A DNA stretch of 64,000 nt from NCBI RefSeq assembly GCF_000963005.1, contig NZ_JZHZ01000007.1, positions 3,380,201 to 3,444,200 of the forward strand. Direction: 5' to 3'. The DNA comes from Xanthomonas sp. GPE 39 (GTDB taxonomy: Bacteria > Pseudomonadota > Gammaproteobacteria > Xanthomonadales > Xanthomonadaceae). Under the pieces are notes generated by a model that did not search any database, had not been told where the DNA came from, and saw nothing but the letters and a program-made list of their open reading frames with translations. Positions 39,216 to 49,300 of this stretch are shown piece by piece; the stretch's first letter is position 1, and the number at the start of each line of letters is the position of its first letter. Both the position numbers and the translations under genes were made by a program.

Positions 39216-40010
39216 TCAGCCTTGTTCCATTGCCGTGACGATGCGCGCGCGCGCTGTCTCGGCGATGTGCCGCCGTCCTTCCACGTCATGCAAGTGAATC
39301 GGCTGGAGAAAATGCACTTCAGCCGCACGACTGGGTTCGCCGAGCATACGCACCATGTTGACCAAGAAACTCTCCTGCGGCCCAAACGCCACAATCGCCT
39401 GGGCCGAGCCGCCTGACCCATAACGCAGCGCCACTGGCTGCACAGGCGCATCGACTTCCACTGCAGCCTGGAAGATCCGCGCATGGAACGGACCGAGATC
39501 ATGACCGCTACGGGTGCGCCCTTCCGGAAACACCCCGACCGAGCGCCCCGAGCGCAACTCTTCCCGCATCGCCTGCATGACGCCACTCAACGATGCGTTG
39601 CTACCACGCTGGTGGAAGATGGTGCGCACGCGCACGGCCAACCAGCCGATCAGCGGCCAGCCGGCAATCTCGTGCTTGGCGACCAAACCCATCATGCGCT
39701 GGCTATGCAACATCACGATATCGATCCAGCTGACGTGGTTGGCCACGAACAACACTGGATTGGGCAATGGTGCGCCGATACGGCGCACGCGCAGGCCAAA
39801 GATGCGCAGGAAGCAGATCGACCACCAGCGCGCCATACGATCACCAAAGGACTCGGCGCCGCCACGCCCAGGCGACAAGGCCATGCACATCAGCGCGCAC
39901 GGTGTCGATATCGACACGTGCAGTGCCAGCAGCGGCACACGATAGCCATAACGAATCCAGCGCAGCGCTCCACCCTGTCCACGCGTGGCAATGTGCAAAA
40001 ACTCACTCAT
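39216..40010 (-). CDS. 1-acyl-sn-glycerol-3-phosphate acyltransferase (PlsC family)
   Basis: A 264-residue membrane-associated acyltransferase with an N-terminal hydrophobic helix (about 25-45). It has the catalytic NHVSWID (NHX4D) and FPEGRTR motifs. It likely makes phosphatidic acid, though ornithine-lipid O-acyltransferases (OlsA) look similar. It lies 67 bp upstream of the YheT gene on the same strand. This is the second PlsC-like gene in the window (the other is at 3494). Confidence 0.9.
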   Translation of the reverse strand: MSEFLHIATRGQGGALRWIRYGYRVPLLALHVSISTPCALMCMALSPGRGGAESFGDRMARWWSICFLRIFGLRVRRIGAPLPNPVLFVANHVSWIDIVMLHSQRMMGLVAKHEIAGWPLIGWLAVRVRTIFHQRGSNASLSGVMQAMREELRSGRSVGVFPEGRTRSGHDLGPFHARIFQAAVEVDAPVQPVALRYGSGGSAQAIVAFGPQESFLVNMVRMLGEPSRAAEVHFLQPIHLHDVEGRRHIAETARARIVTAMEQG

Positions 40011-40130
40011 TCGGAACAGTTACCGGAAGCAAGGGGAGTAGACGAGCTATTGTGTCAGTCTCGCGCCGCTTGCGCGGCGACAGTTGCGCGACGACACCGC
40101 GCAAGCTGCGCCACGCCACAATGGCAAAGC

Positions 40131-40550
40131 TCAACCACGCGCGATCACCGCCAGGGTCAACCGCGATACGCACACCGGCTTGCCCGCCGTATCCTCGATG
40201 CGGATCTCCCACACCTGCGTGGTTCGGCCGATATGCAATGGCCGTGCGGTACCGACCACCCATCCGCTGCGCACACTGCGCAGGTGATTGGCGTTGATTT
40301 CCATACCCACACAAACCTCGTCCGGCGCCACGCACAGATTGCCGGCACTGCTGCCCAGGGTCTCGGCCAGCACCATCGAGGCGCCGCCGTGGAGCAGCCC
40401 GTATGGCTGCAGCGTGCGTGCATCCACCGGCATCCTCGCGCGCAACCAGTCCGAGCCGGCCTCGCTGAAAACGATACCTAACTGCGTCACCAGGGTGTCG
40501 CACGCATCGGCATTGAGAGCATCCAGATCGACCGGTTCACGAAAGGCCAT
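40131..40550 (-). CDS. PaaI/YdiI-type hotdog thioesterase
   Basis: A 139-residue hotdog acyl-CoA thioesterase. The motif LLHGGASMVLAETLGS carries the HGG and catalytic Glu typical of the YdiI/PaaI branch. A hydrolase for 1,4-dihydroxy-2-naphthoyl-CoA is one known activity, but that pathway is not expected in an organism relying on ubiquinone, so the substrate is open. The ATG at 40550 has GGGAA upstream; an in-frame ATG 7 codons earlier is less likely. Confidence 0.88.
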   Translation of the reverse strand: MAFREPVDLDALNADACDTLVTQLGIVFSEAGSDWLRARMPVDARTLQPYGLLHGGASMVLAETLGSSAGNLCVAPDEVCVGMEINANHLRSVRSGWVVGTARPLHIGRTTQVWEIRIEDTAGKPVCVSRLTLAVIARG

Positions 40551-40651
40551 ACGCAAATTCCCTGCAATCAAAGAACCCCAGCCTAACGTCAGGCAGGTCG
40601 CAACACCCTACAAGCCGTACTTTTCCACCAGCACGATCCTGGTCGTGTCCC

Positions 40652-42634
40652 TCAGAGAATCGGCACCAACCCGGACCCGAACGCTGTCAGCATCCGGACC
40701 AGCAGCCACTTCGGTCCGACATCGACCTCGGGAAAATCCCCCACTGCGGCGTAGCAGCGGTGGAAGCCAGGATCATGCCGGGTCAGCGGGGCCGGGCAAT
40801 CCGGGCCGGGTTGGAAGGCGTAGTCGGTGGCATAGCGCCACGGCCACAGATCCATTACCGGCAACGCTTCGGAGAGCTTGTCGATGCTGTAGTTCAAACC
40901 CGACAACAGCGCAGGCTTGACCCGTGGCGCCACCACCCAGGAATTCTCCGGCTCGATGTCGCGGTCGATGCTGGCCGCCAATGCCTGGGCAAAGGCTGGA
41001 TCGTCGACGATCACCGCCCCCTCGGTGTTATAGGTCTCACTGCGCGGATCGAAGTTGTGCGAGCCGATCACTCCGACACGACGATCCACCACCAGCGACT
41101 TGGCATGCACGCCCATGCGCGCGCCCTCACGCGTCACCGGCAGCGGGTGATTGGCGATGCGTCGGCCCAGAGAGGGGCGCCGGGTCTCGGTCCGCAACAG
41201 GCGGCGCTCGACCTTACTGCCGTCGCCACGACTTCCGGACGGTCCACCGCTGCCCAACAAGGAAAAGCGCTTGTCGTTGCCGCCACCGACCGACGCATCA
41301 GGCAAAGGTGCGTCAACGGTATCGCCATCGGGTAGTTCCCCACGCAACGGCGCGGGGAGCAAATTGGCGTAGTTCACCGGCGCATCCAGCGGGAACGGCA
41401 TGTACTCGTAGATGTCCAAGCCCAGCGCGCGCAGATTGCGCCGCTTGTACTTGTAGGACAGCGCGTAGACCACCGGATTGTCAGTGGAGGCCAGACTGTT
41501 GCTGGCCACTACCACGCGGGGTGGATGCGCCCGCTTGCGCAGGTCGCGGAAGATCGCCTGCGCTGGATCCGATAGCACCAGGTAGGGCGTCTGCAGCAGG
41601 ATTTCCTCGCGTGCCTCGGCGATCAGATGATCGAGCCGTGGCGCGGTGGAGATCGCCTTGGGGCCATGTTCGCGGCGATGCTTTTGCGGCAGGTCGGCGA
41701 CGTAGTCCACATGCTTGACCGGCAGTGCCGGCAACACGAACGCGTTCTCTACGAACGCCGAATCGGTCGCCTCCTGCCGCACCCGTTGGACCCGCTCCGG
41801 GCGCAGGAACCGCGCTGGCGGCAGTGCCGGCACACCATCGCGCAACAAGAGCTTGCCGACGTCGTTGAGCCGTGCCACAGGCACGCTGCGCCGCGCCTCC
41901 CAGTAACTATCGAAACTGGCAGCCATCGCGCGCGCCACTGGGCCGACCACCAGCACGTCGCGGTCGCGGAAGTTGTATTCCCTGTCCCAGTCGAAATAGT
42001 CGTCCTGGTAGTTCCGCCCACCAGCCACACCGATCGCATCGTCCACCACCAGCAACTTATTGTGCATGCGCTGGTTGAAGTGGCGGAAGCAGCACAGCAC
42101 ACTGGCCGCGTAGTGCAGGTAATTGGTCTTGGCTAGGCCGAAGGTGGGGTTGTAGATGCGTAGCGAGAAGTTTTCGTGCTCCCCGGCCAACGCGCCAAGG
42201 ATCTGCAAATCGGAGATCGCTGAAAGTTGGTCGATCAGCACCCGCACCTTGACCCCACGCCGCGCCGCATCCAGCAGTTCATCCATCACCAACCGCGCGC
42301 TATCGTCCTTGTCGAAGATGTAAGTTTGCAGATCGATGCTACGGCTGGCACTGCGAATCAGGTTGATCCGCGCCACCAACGCCTCCTCGCCGTGATCCAA
42401 GATCGTGGCGTAATGGTGCGCCACCCCATCGCCGGACTGGGCGAAAGCCTGATCGGCCAACCCACGCAGCGGCGAGACAAGCGCGCAGTGGTCACTGCGC
42501 GTGCAGGTCAGTTGACGGTCTTGCGCGGCCTGCGCAATCGCCATGGCACGGGCATGCTGTGTGTGCGACAGGCTCGCGCAACCACTGGCGAGCAGCAACA
42601 CTGCCAGTACCACTCCCCTCATCAGTGCTGTCAC
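40652..42634 (-). CDS. Phospholipase D / cardiolipin synthase-family lipoprotein
   Basis: A 660-residue protein with a lipoprotein signal (LLLASGC) and two HKD motifs, HNKLLVVDD and HAKSLVVDRR with GVIGSHNFDPRS. This architecture is that of ClsC-like cardiolipin synthases/periplasmic PLDs. An insertion of about 60 Gly/Ser/Arg-rich residues (about 440-500) precedes the second HKD motif. The start is a GTG overlapping the yceI stop (GTGA) with GAGGTGGGC upstream, so it is translationally coupled. Last gene of the parA-sixA-yceI-PLD unit. Confidence 0.9.
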   Translation of the reverse strand: MTALMRGVVLAVLLLASGCASLSHTQHARAMAIAQAAQDRQLTCTRSDHCALVSPLRGLADQAFAQSGDGVAHHYATILDHGEEALVARINLIRSASRSIDLQTYIFDKDDSARLVMDELLDAARRGVKVRVLIDQLSAISDLQILGALAGEHENFSLRIYNPTFGLAKTNYLHYAASVLCCFRHFNQRMHNKLLVVDDAIGVAGGRNYQDDYFDWDREYNFRDRDVLVVGPVARAMAASFDSYWEARRSVPVARLNDVGKLLLRDGVPALPPARFLRPERVQRVRQEATDSAFVENAFVLPALPVKHVDYVADLPQKHRREHGPKAISTAPRLDHLIAEAREEILLQTPYLVLSDPAQAIFRDLRKRAHPPRVVVASNSLASTDNPVVYALSYKYKRRNLRALGLDIYEYMPFPLDAPVNYANLLPAPLRGELPDGDTVDAPLPDASVGGGNDKRFSLLGSGGPSGSRGDGSKVERRLLRTETRRPSLGRRIANHPLPVTREGARMGVHAKSLVVDRRVGVIGSHNFDPRSETYNTEGAVIVDDPAFAQALAASIDRDIEPENSWVVAPRVKPALLSGLNYSIDKLSEALPVMDLWPWRYATDYAFQPGPDCPAPLTRHDPGFHRCYAAVGDFPEVDVGPKWLLVRMLTAFGSGLVPIL

Positions 42635-43251
42635 CGAACGCCCACCTCGACCAACCGCGTATGAAACACGAACGTGACCCGATCACTCAAGGCCAGATCC
42701 CACTTATCCATCCCGTAACGCCCACGCAACACCGTGCCGCGACTGATGACATCGCAATCATAGCCTGGCCGGCTGCATGCGGCCGGCATGACGGTCAACG
42801 CTTCGGGATGACTGACTCCACGGATGCTCAAGGTCCCGGATATCGACCCGCCGCTGCTCAATAAACGCGGGGAGAACGGTTGCGAATCGAAGGAGATCGT
42901 GGGGTAACGCGCGGCATCGAAGAAATCCTCGCCACGCATCCAGCCGGTATAGCGCGGCTTGCCGGGGATCTGCGCATAGGCGCTGAACAGGCGTAGCCGC
43001 ACCTGGTGACGGCCATCCGGCAGGACGTGGACGGTACTTTCGTAACGCGGGAAAACGCCTTCGATGCGCTGACCGAAACGGGTGCGAATCTCGAACCCGA
43101 AGTACGATCGCGCTGCGTCCACAGCGTAGTCGCCTGGCGGTAGCTGCGTCGCAGACATTTGCGTGCCACCCTCAGCGGACAGTAGACACAACGGCAACAA
43201 CGCGGCGCACAGCGCCGCAGTCAAATGACGACGGAACCGAATCAAGGCCAC
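42631..43251 (-). CDS. YceI-family secreted protein
   Basis: A 206-residue protein with a signal peptide (about 1-25) and a YceI lipocalin-like domain: DAARSYFGFEIRTRFGQRIEGVFPR, FFDAARYPTISFDS and GTLSIRGVSHPEALTV are its conserved strands. The family binds isoprenoid-like ligands in the periplasm. It overlaps sixA upstream by 10 bp and the PLD gene downstream by 4 bp. Confidence 0.9.
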   Translation of the reverse strand: MALIRFRRHLTAALCAALLPLCLLSAEGGTQMSATQLPPGDYAVDAARSYFGFEIRTRFGQRIEGVFPRYESTVHVLPDGRHQVRLRLFSAYAQIPGKPRYTGWMRGEDFFDAARYPTISFDSQPFSPRLLSSGGSISGTLSIRGVSHPEALTVMPAACSRPGYDCDVISRGTVLRGRYGMDKWDLALSDRVTFVFHTRLVEVGVR

Positions 43252-43730
43252 CAGAAGGCGTTCAGACGTGCCACGCCAGGCTCGATCGGCACATCTTGCG
43301 GCACCGCCAGCACGGCGATGCTGGCGGTGGGCATACCACGATAGTCGCCGGACTGACCGCTGTGCATCAGCGCGACCAAGCGTTCCAGGCCCGGGTTATG
43401 ACCGACCAACAACAGCCGCTCGACGTCGCGATGGCCGTCCAGCAGGCCGGCCAGGGTCCCAGAGGTGGCTTCGTAGATGCGCGGCTCCAAGCGCTGCTCG
43501 ACATAGCCGGTCAAGCCCAGGATCGCTTCCAGAGTCTCGCGTGCGCGGCGTGCAGGCGAACACAACACTCTGTCCGGCACCAGACGTTGTTCCAGCAGCC
43601 AGCGTCCGGCCGTCTCCGCCTCGGCCAGGCCGTGCGGCGATAGCGGCCGGTCGAAATCGGCTTGACCCGTGTCGGCCGGCTCGGCATGGGCATGGCGCAG
43701 CAGAATCACTTCGCGTAGAACGATGGTCAT
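43242..43730 (-). CDS. sixA: Phosphohistidine phosphatase SixA
   Basis: A 162-residue histidine-phosphatase-fold protein. The RHG-type motif is LLRHAHAEPAD with catalytic His13, and a second His lies in LLVGHNPGLE. SixA dephosphorylates phosphohistidine on HPt or phosphotransfer proteins; the partner here is unknown. It begins 3 bp after the parA-like stop. Confidence 0.9.
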   Translation of the reverse strand: MTIVLREVILLRHAHAEPADTGQADFDRPLSPHGLAEAETAGRWLLEQRLVPDRVLCSPARRARETLEAILGLTGYVEQRLEPRIYEATSGTLAGLLDGHRDVERLLLVGHNPGLERLVALMHSGQSGDYRGMPTASIAVLAVPQDVPIEPGVARLNAFWWP

Positions 43731-43733
43731 CGG

Positions 43734-44366
43734 TCAAGCCTTCTTCAGCCACTTGAGCAACGGCTCCCAGTCCATTTGATGATCGCGGACCTGGGCAGAG
43801 CGGTAATCGAACAAACTGCGGCCCAGCCCGACCAGCACCACATAGGCCTGGCTGTCACGTAGTTGCCCCACCACCGGATAAGGCCACTCGCCGAGCATCT
43901 GCAGCGCCTGCTGGGTGGCGTGGGTCCACGGCTTGCAGCGGTTGAGCAGCACCCCGACCGGCAACTTACGCTGGTGCACCCGTGGCACCTTGGCCAGCGT
44001 GTTGAGGAAGCCGACGCTGGCCTCGATGTCCAATGCAGAAGGCGTCAACGGCACCACCACCGCGTCGGCCTCGTCCAGGAAATGCGCCAGATCCTCCGCC
44101 ATGGCACCGGCAGGGGCATCGATGATCACCCGCTGCGCATCGTCCGGCAGCCCGGCACGCCACGCGCGCTTGCGGCTGACATCGATTGGCAGCACAGCGC
44201 TCTCCAGGCAAACGCGGCGTTCGGCCCAGCGGGTCGAGGAACCCTGGGGATCGGCATCGGCCAGCACCGTTCGCTTACCGGCCAGCGCATAGAACGCGGC
44301 CAGATGTGTGGCGATGGTCGTTTTGCCCACCCCACCCTTGGAGCCGGCCACCAGGATCGTCTTCAT
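43734..44366 (-). CDS. Orphan ParA-family ATPase
   Basis: A 210-residue deviant-Walker ATPase: KGGVGKTT P-loop (residues 10-17), ADADPQGSS as Walker A' region and IIDAPAG as Walker B. No ParB partner or parS-like site is adjacent, so it is not a standard partition pair. Such orphan ParAs position proteins or regulate other functions; here it heads an overlapping operon with sixA, yceI and a PLD. Confidence 0.88.
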   Translation of the reverse strand: MKTILVAGSKGGVGKTTIATHLAAFYALAGKRTVLADADPQGSSTRWAERRVCLESAVLPIDVSRKRAWRAGLPDDAQRVIIDAPAGAMAEDLAHFLDEADAVVVPLTPSALDIEASVGFLNTLAKVPRVHQRKLPVGVLLNRCKPWTHATQQALQMLGEWPYPVVGQLRDSQAYVVLVGLGRSLFDYRSAQVRDHQMDWEPLLKWLKKA

Positions 44367-44557
44367 GCACGCCTCGCTTCCGGGGAAGAACCAGCAGCGT
44401 ACACCGGCATTCCGTCAGCAGGTAGTCAACGTCTGTTCTCGGACGGATTACAGCGCGCTCGCTGGCCGTCGGCATCGAGCGACAACGAGGCGACACGATG
44501 TCCACATTTTCCAAACCAAACCGATGCCAGTGTATGCCTTGGGCAAACGCCTCCAGC

Positions 44558-45472
44558 TCAGCCCTGTGCCCCCAGCACCCACAACCACGCCGGCAAGGTC
44601 AGCAACGACAGCAAGATGCCGTAACCCACCAGCGCCGCCGCCAGACGCGGCGCCAAGCGGTGCGAGATCGCCAACAACGCTGCGGTAATCATGGTCGGCA
44701 TCGCCGACTCGAGCACGTTGGCTTGAAGCATTTGCCCACGCAGCCCCAGAGCCCATGACAGCAGCCAGACGAGTGCCGGCAGCAACAGGAGCTTCAACGC
44801 CAGCCCGGCGACCAGCGGCACCAATTCATCGCGCGGCAATCGCAACTGAATCGAAAAACCGACCGCCAGCATCACCAGCGGCAACATCGCATCGGTTAGA
44901 TGCTGCAGAGCCGAGGCGATCCAGGCCGGAGGCCGCACAGGCATCAGCGTGAGCGCGAACGCCAAGGCCCACAGCGGCGGAAAGCGTGCCATCCGCAACA
45001 GCGTCTGCTTCGGTGAGGGCGGCGTCTGGCCGCTGTAGCGCGCCAACACGTACAGACCGAAGCTGGACAACAAGACGAATGTGCCGAACTGGTCGTAGAC
45101 CACCGCATAGGGCAACGCCGCCTCGCCAAGCAGCGCATGCACCATCGGGTAACCGATGAAGCTGGTGTTGCCCAATGCCACGCATAACAACAAGACCGCC
45201 TGCTGTTCGCGGCGCAGGCGCAGCGGAGCGCGCAGCGCCAGCACCGCCAGGACCGTCGCAGCGGTGAATAACCACGGAGTCAGCACCAGTCCCAGCAAAT
45301 TGCGATCAAGTTGCAAGCGCGGCACGTACATCAACACCGAAGCCGGCAAACACAGGTAGAGCACCACTGCGTTGAGGACATCGGTGGTATTGGGCGGCAG
45401 CACGCGCAGGCGCGCGAACAGCTTGCCAACGGCCAGCATGGTCAGGATCAGTGCAAACGCATCGAAGGCCAT
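44558..45472 (-). CDS. AEC-family transporter (auxin efflux carrier type)
   Basis: A 304-residue protein with about ten hydrophobic helices in two halves; NTSFIGYPMVHALLGEAAL and VLESAMPTMITAALLA are the characteristic broken-helix motifs of the AEC family. Bacterial members export malate or related acids; the substrate is unknown. It appears monocistronic. Confidence 0.9.
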   Translation of the reverse strand: MAFDAFALILTMLAVGKLFARLRVLPPNTTDVLNAVVLYLCLPASVLMYVPRLQLDRNLLGLVLTPWLFTAATVLAVLALRAPLRLRREQQAVLLLCVALGNTSFIGYPMVHALLGEAALPYAVVYDQFGTFVLLSSFGLYVLARYSGQTPPSPKQTLLRMARFPPLWALAFALTLMPVRPPAWIASALQHLTDAMLPLVMLAVGFSIQLRLPRDELVPLVAGLALKLLLLPALVWLLSWALGLRGQMLQANVLESAMPTMITAALLAISHRLAPRLAAALVGYGILLSLLTLPAWLWVLGAQG

Positions 45473-45578
45473 CGGTGCTACAAGGCTCTGCGCAAGTTAC
45501 GCGGCCATTTACACACGCGCAGTGCGTCCACAGCGACGAAGGCTGCCAGCGCCGCGCCAAGCGCTGCCATCTGGCGGC

Positions 45579-46226
45579 TCAAGGCCAAGCCGGGGGCGCA
45601 GCCTGCCAGGCAGCTTGGACATCGGCCAACGTGGCGCGCTCGGCATCGCGCCAGTTCGGCAGCAAGGCGGCGAAATCGGCACCGCTCCCCCATTTATCCG
45701 GCCAAGTGCGCACGGCAGCGGCGTACCACTTCACCGCTTCGTCCTTGCGCTGCAAGCGCCACAGGACCAGTGCCAGGGTCGGCGGGATCCAATCCGGCGT
45801 CGCTGGATGACCATTGATCAGCCCACTCCAGTGGCTCAGCGCGCCAGCCGGATCGTCAATGCGCAGCAGGCTCCAGCCGTAATTCCACTCCACCTGACGA
45901 CGCTGTACCCCACCTGAGAGGCCGTGCAATGCCTCTTGGTAAAGCTGTTTGCCCAGTTCCTGGCGGCCGTCGGTCATGGCGATAGCGGCCAGTTGCGCAC
46001 GCGCCTGGCTCGCACCCGAACCGGCATCCAAATTGCGCTGCACGGCATTGGCAAGACGCTCCACCAGCGCATCGCCATTGCCAGCAATGGCAACCACTGG
46101 ACGTGTGGTGCTTGGGTCCTGATCGAAATAAAATTCTTTCGGCGCCGGCAACGCTTGCGCGCCCGTCACACCGACTGCCCCCATGCAGGCCAGTGCTACG
46201 GCCATTACCTGTGTGTGTATCTTCAT
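45579..46226 (-). CDS. Secreted TPR-like protein
   Basis: A 215-residue protein with a signal peptide (cleavage after AQA) and helical repeats resembling TPR (residues about 100-190). I do not recognise a named family. The ATG at 46226 has AAGGGG 9 nt upstream; an in-frame extension of 18 codons lacks such a site. It is divergent from the large oxidoreductase gene. Confidence 0.72.
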   Translation of the reverse strand: MKIHTQVMAVALACMGAVGVTGAQALPAPKEFYFDQDPSTTRPVVAIAGNGDALVERLANAVQRNLDAGSGASQARAQLAAIAMTDGRQELGKQLYQEALHGLSGGVQRRQVEWNYGWSLLRIDDPAGALSHWSGLINGHPATPDWIPPTLALVLWRLQRKDEAVKWYAAAVRTWPDKWGSGADFAALLPNWRDAERATLADVQAAWQAAPPAWP

Positions 46227-46350
46227 TACTGAAACCCCTTGCAGGTCGTCCCCTCCCTCTTGCGCCATCCTAACCGCCAACAGCGCTGCGGGCGAGCGCC
46301 TGCCTGCAAAAACGTGACTGATACAATCGTCCGCTGGCGCACGCTAAAGC

Positions 46351-49300
46351 ATGCAGCGCGCCAACCTTCCATCCCTGGGCAAGTACATGAGCCGCATCGC
46401 CGATTCGCGTCCATCGTCCTCTCTCGCCACAGTGGCCAACGCTGGCGTGGATGCCAGCTATACGTTGGAAGACAAGTACACCCGCACCGAAGGCCGGATC
46501 TATTTGTCCGGCGTGCAAGCGCTGGTGCGCCTGCCGCTGATGCAACAGTTACGCGACCGTGCTGTCGGCCTGAACACTGGCGGCTTCGTCAGCGGCTACC
46601 GTGGCAGTCCGCTGGGCGGTTTTGACCTGGAGTTGTGGCGCGCGCGCAAGCACTTGGACGCCGCCAATGTGGTCTTCAAGCCAGGCATCAATGAAGACCT
46701 GGGTGCGACCATGGTATGGGGCACGCAACAGACCAAACTGTTCCCCGGCGCACGCGTGGATGGCGTATACGCCATGTGGTACGGCAAAGGCCCGGGCGTA
46801 GACCGTTGCGGCGACGTGTTCAAACACGGTAACGCCGCCGGCACCTCGCGTCATGGCGGTGTGCTGGCGCTGGCCGCCGATGACCATGCCTGCCGTAGCT
46901 CGACCCTGCCGCACGGCTCGGAAGAGGAGTTCATCAGTGCGATGATGCCGGTACTCAACCCGGCCGGCGTGCAGGACATTCTCGACCTTGGCCTGCTCGG
47001 CTGGGCGATGAGCCGCTATACCGGGCGCTGGATCGGCTTCAAGACCATCGCCGAGACGGTGGAATCCTCGGCATCGGTGGAAGTGAATCCGTTTGCGCGG
47101 CAGATTGTGCTGCCGGAGGATTTCGCGCTGCCGCCGGGCGGGCTCAACATCCGCTGGCCAGATCCACCGCTGGACCAGGAAATGCGCCTGCACCGCTACG
47201 CGATCCTTGCCGCGCAAGCCTTCGCCCGTGCCAACGGCATCGACCGCATGGTGATGGATGCACCGCAGGCGCGACTGGGCATCGTCACCACCGGCAAAAG
47301 CTATCTGGACGTGCTACAGGCATTGGAGTATCTGGGCCTGGACGCGGACACCTGCGCGCAGATCGGTATCCGTGTGTACAAGGTCGGCATGAGCTGGCCA
47401 CTGGAACCGCTGGGCATCGCCGCGTTCGCGCGCGGGCTGCAAGACATCGTGGTGGTGGAGGAAAAGAAGTCCCTCATCGAGCGGCAGATGAAGGAACAGT
47501 TGTACGCCTGGCCAAGCAACGCCGGCCCACGCCCGAACATCATCGGCAAGTACGACGAGACCGGCGAATGGATCCTGCCCTCCACCGGTGAACTGACCCC
47601 GGCCACCATCGCCGCGGTGATCGCCAAGCGCATCCTGCGCCTGCCGCAATCCAGCGCGATCAATACCACCTCGATCGAACAACGACTGCAGTGGATGACG
47701 GACAAAGAGGCCGAGATGGCGCTGCCGCGTGTCGACTTCGCCCGCGCCCCGCACTACTGCTCCGGCTGCCCACACAACACTTCCACGGTCGTACCAGAAG
47801 GATCGCGCGCCCTGGGCGGCATCGGCTGTCACTACATGGTGACGTGGATGGACCGCGGCACCGATACCTTCACCCACATGGGCGGCGAAGGCGTGACCTG
47901 GTCCGGGCAAGCGCCGTTCACCGACACCGCGCACGTCTTCCAGAACCTGGGCGATGGCACCTATTTCCACAGCGGCTCACTGGCGATTCGTCAGTCGATC
48001 GCCGCCGGGGTCAACATCACCTACAAGATCCTCTACAACGACGCCGTGGCGATGACCGGCGGACAGCCGGTGGACGGCACACTCAGCGTGCCCGACATCG
48101 TCCGGCAAATGCAGGCAGAAGGCGTGCGCACTATCGTCGTGGTCAGCGACGACATCGACAAATGGACGCGGCGGCGCGAGCTGTTCCCCAGCGAGGTCGA
48201 ATTTCACGACCGCAGTGAACTGGATGCGGTGCAGCGGCACCTGCGCGAGGTCAAGGGGACCAGCGTGCTGATCTACGACCAAACCTGCGCCACCGAGAAA
48301 CGACGCCGGCGCAAGCGTGGCACCCTGCCCGACCTACCCAAGCGAGTGCTGGTCAACTCGCTGGTGTGTGAAGGTTGTGGCGATTGTGGCGAAAAAAGTT
48401 TTTGCGTGTCGGTGCTGCCGAAGGAAACCGAGTACGGGCGCAAGCGGCAGATCGACCAATCCAATTGCAACAAGGATTTTTCCTGCATCTCAGGTTTCTG
48501 CCCCAGCTTCGTCACCGTGCACGGTGGGCAGTTGCGCAAAGGCAGCCAGATCGACGCCTCCGCGTTACTGGAGCACCTGCCGGAACCCACGTTCCAAAGT
48601 GATCTGACGCAACCCTGGAACATCCTGATCACCGGCGTCGGCGGCACCGGCGTGGTCACCATCGGCGCGTTGCTTGGCATGGCCGGACACCTGGAAGGCA
48701 AAGGCGCCAGCGTGCTCGATCAGACCGGTCTGGCGCAAAAGGGCGGTGCCGTCACCACCCACGTCCGTCTGGCGCGCCAACCAGAACAATTGCATGCCGT
48801 GCGCATCACCGCCGGCGAAGCCAACCTGCTGTTGGGTTGCGACATGGGCGTGGTCAACGACTATTGCGTCCTGTCCAAGGTGCGCGGGGAACGCTCCCAG
48901 GTACTGCTCAATACCTACGAGGCAATGCCCGGCAGCTTCACCACGCATCCGGACATGCACTTCCCCGCCACGGAGATTATCGCCAGCGTGCGTCTAGCAC
49001 TAGGCGGACGCGAGCCCTTGCTGCTCGATGCCACGCAATTGGCCACGGCGTTACTCGGCGACGCCATCGCCAGCAATCTGTTCATGCTTGGCTACGCCTG
49101 GCAGCAAGGTCTGGTGCCCCTGTCGCATGCGGCCTTGATGCGCGCCATCGAACTCAATGGCGCCGCCGTGGCGATGAACCAGCAAGCCTTCGCGTGGGGC
49201 CGGCGAGCGGCGCTGGATCTGCCTGCGGTGCAGCGCGCAGCAGGAAAGCCCCAGGTCAACGATGCCGCCGAGATCGATGACGCTGCCGCTGCGCCGCTGG

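Noticed and set aside
45478..45693. 71-codon minus-strand frame downstream of the secreted TPR-like gene
   Set aside because: It mostly overlaps the end of that gene in another frame and has biased Arg/Cys/Ala composition.
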